From Raineyella sp. LH-20 (GTDB lineage Bacteria > Actinomycetota > Actinomycetes > Propionibacteriales > Propionibacteriaceae): a stretch of DNA of 64,000 bases. Under the pieces are notes generated by a model. It saw only the letters and a program-made list of their open reading frames with translations. It was not told the origin of the DNA and did not search any database. The stretch lies in NCBI RefSeq assembly GCF_033110965.1, contig NZ_CP137003.1, forward strand, positions 3,348,001 to 3,412,000. Reading direction: 5' to 3'. Within the stretch, counting starts at the first letter, position 1, and each line of letters opens with the position of its first letter. A program made the position numbers and the translations under genes. Positions 62,742-64,000 of this stretch are shown here, piece by piece.

Positions 62742-63464
62742 CTACGCTCGCTGGTCGGACGGCCCGTCCAGGGCCGCCAGGAAGGGGGCGCGGGACGCCC
62801 CGAGGAAGGCACCGTCCACGGGCACCTGGAACGATCCGGGTGCGGCGCCGAGGATGCGCTCGACCGCCGAGGTCAAGGAGGCGATCCCGCGCAGCAGGGT
62901 GTCCACCCAGGCCTCCTCGGTCGTCGTGGCCAGAGCCCGGTCGAACATCCGTCCGCCGGCCTCGATCCAGATCGACAGCACCAGATCGGTGGTCGCCTCC
63001 GGGTCGTCGACCGCGAGCGAACCGTCGGCCGTGCCTCGCTCGACCAGGGGGAGGAAGACCTCCCGCATCCGCCCGGCCCATTCGTCGAAGAGCTGGTAAC
63101 GCAGCGGAAGATTCTCCCGCTTGTACAACAACGGGACGAAGGCGTACGCGTCGGTCACGTGACCGGTCTTCCAGGTCGTCGCGCCCAGCATCAGCGCACG
63201 GAAGCGCTCCAGTCCGCTGCCCGTCAGCCGACTCGCAGTGGCCTCCAGCTCGACGAACAGCGCATCGACGTAGCGCCCGACCAGAGCGAGGAGCAGATCC
63301 TGCTTGGAGGCGAAGTAGTAGTAGAAGGTCCCCTTGGCGACCGACGCCTCGCGGGTCAACTGCTCGATCGAGAGCGCCTCGAACCCCACCTCGGCACACA
63401 GCCCCAGGGCGACGTCGAGCAGCTGCTCGCGCCGTTCCTCCGGTGCCTTGGAAACCCTCACCAC
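62742..63464 (-). CDS. TetR family transcriptional regulator
   Basis: A 240-residue repressor. The helix-turn-helix is at about residues 30-52 (SIEQLTREASVAKGTFYYYFASKQDLL), followed by a ligand domain of normal size. It heads the export operon and its own promoter bears a perfect palindrome, so autoregulation with release by the pump's substrate is expected. Start GTG 63464 is leaderless; GTG 63461 is the next codon. Confidence 0.93.
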   Translation of the reverse strand: MVRVSKAPEERREQLLDVALGLCAEVGFEALSIEQLTREASVAKGTFYYYFASKQDLLLALVGRYVDALFVELEATASRLTGSGLERFRALMLGATTWKTGHVTDAYAFVPLLYKRENLPLRYQLFDEWAGRMREVFLPLVERGTADGSLAVDDPEATTDLVLSIWIEAGGRMFDRALATTTEEAWVDTLLRGIASLTSAVERILGAAPGSFQVPVDGAFLGASRAPFLAALDGPSDQRA

Positions 63465-63471
63465 GAGGAAA

Positions 63472-63499
63472 AGAATAGAGCTGACTGACCGTCAGTCAA
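63472..63499 (-). promoter_or_regulatory. tetR promoter with palindromic operator
   Basis: TTGACT (63499-63494), 16 nt, TATTCT (63477-63472), 7 nt, GTG. TGACTGAC-C-GTCAGTCA (63482-63498) is an exact 8-bp palindrome covering the -35 box and most of the spacer. Confidence 0.85.
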
Positions 63500-63603
63500 G
63501 TAGGTCCTGACGACTTCTTCACACGGTCGTACGTCCCGTTCCTCACACCACCGGTCACCCCGAATCGACCCCGCCGACGCGCCGGGTGGGTCACTGTGGA
63601 TCC

Positions 63604-64000
63604 ATGGCTCCCGCAACACTGACCTTCCTCGGCGCGGCCGGCACGGTCACCGGCTCCAAATTCCTGCTCACCCTCGACGGACGGCGCATCCTCGTCGACG
63701 CCGGCATGTACCAAGGGGAGAAGCACTGGCGCTCGATGAACTGGGCGCCGTTCCCGGTGGATCCGGCCGACATCGACGACGTGGTGCTCACCCACGCCCA
63801 CATGGACCACTGCGGCTACCTGCCGCGCCTGGTCAAGGAGGGGTTCACCGGAGACGTCTGGGCCACCGAGGGCACCGCAGCGCTGGCCGAGATCGTGCTG
63901 CGGGACGCGGCCTACCTCCAGGAGCGCGATGCCGAGCACGCCGCCCGGTACGGCTACTCCAAGCACCGGCCCGCCCTGCCGCTCTACACCGAGGACGACG
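63604..64000 (+). CDS. MBL-fold metallo-hydrolase (beta-CASP type), C-terminal part beyond the window
   Basis: The first 132 codons are in the window. LTFLGAAGTVTGSKFLL at the start, the loop ILVDAGMYQG, and the zinc motif HAHMDH in VVLTHAHMDHCGYLP place it with RNA-processing MBL proteins (YSH1/CPSF-73 relatives) rather than beta-lactamases. The ATG at 63604 lies 6 nt after CACTGT, a weak leaderless pattern. It is divergent from tetR. Confidence 0.85.
   Translation, partial: MAPATLTFLGAAGTVTGSKFLLTLDGRRILVDAGMYQGEKHWRSMNWAPFPVDPADIDDVVLTHAHMDHCGYLPRLVKEGFTGDVWATEGTAALAEIVLRDAAYLQERDAEHAARYGYSKHRPALPLYTEDD

Overview
This window is a piece of the chromosome of a very GC-rich, aerobic actinobacterium. 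An actinobacterial origin is supported by the MabA-type FabG next to an InhA-type FabI, the DUF3099, DUF4233 and DUF6457 proteins, a SufR-headed suf operon, paired clpP genes beside clpX, and many leaderless genes whose TANNNT -10 box sits 6 to 8 nt before an ATG or GTG. Gene content fits Propionibacteriales (Propionibacteriaceae), but that is an inference and no genus is claimed. I see no prophage, integrase, insertion sequence, CRISPR array or rRNA, and the gene set is mostly core metabolism.

Layout. 0-5.3 kb: fatty acid synthesis (fabI partial, fabG), a DUF3099 membrane protein, molybdenum cofactor genes (moaA, DUF6457), SURF1 and an RlmA-type rRNA methyltransferase. 5.3-11.5 kb: an ABC exporter coupled to a helix-turn-helix protein, an ABC-F ATPase and a membrane acyltransferase. 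11.6-18.6 kb: the complete operon sufR-sufB-sufD-sufC-sufS-sufU-sufT, with a CAAC-N6-GTTG SufR-type operator on the sufR start. 18.8-25.8 kb: an orphan meta-cleavage hydrolase, an ABC-2 transporter with heme A synthase, a DUF2344 protein, an SRPBCC protein and malic enzyme. 25.8-37.9 kb, all on the minus strand: folC, DUF4233, ndk, the Mrp antiporter genes mnhA(B)CDEFG, a CPBP protease and a TIGR03960 radical SAM protein, mostly with overlapping stops and starts. 37.9-42.0 kb: a MauE/DsbA disulfide pair and valS. 42.0-42.9 kb: a gene-free, hairpin-rich stretch. 42.9-47.6 kb: clpX, clpP2, clpP1, tig and tRNA-Pro. 47.7-52.5 kb: a PH-like protein, a MOSC protein and a MurNAc recycling locus (MurR-type regulator, murQ, PTS EIIBC). 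52.9-55.5 kb: a class II UvrA-like protein and tRNA-Gly. 55.9-64 kb: a MarR/MFS pair, an orphan 64-residue protein, a TetR-controlled MacAB-like export operon, and the start of an MBL-fold hydrolase.

Four features cut across the window. Leaderless starts dominate. Most regulators carry a palindrome on their own promoter. Short tandem repeats of 15 to 33 bp occur at gene ends, three of them copying the gene's own stop codon, or in frame in low-complexity linkers. The hexamer CGTACG looks strongly over-represented. I did not find a clear new defence or mobile system. The best candidates for new biology are the stop-codon-copying 3' repeats, the structured valS-clpX interval, the 124-bp inverted-repeat element at 5.3 kb and the orphan 64-residue protein.
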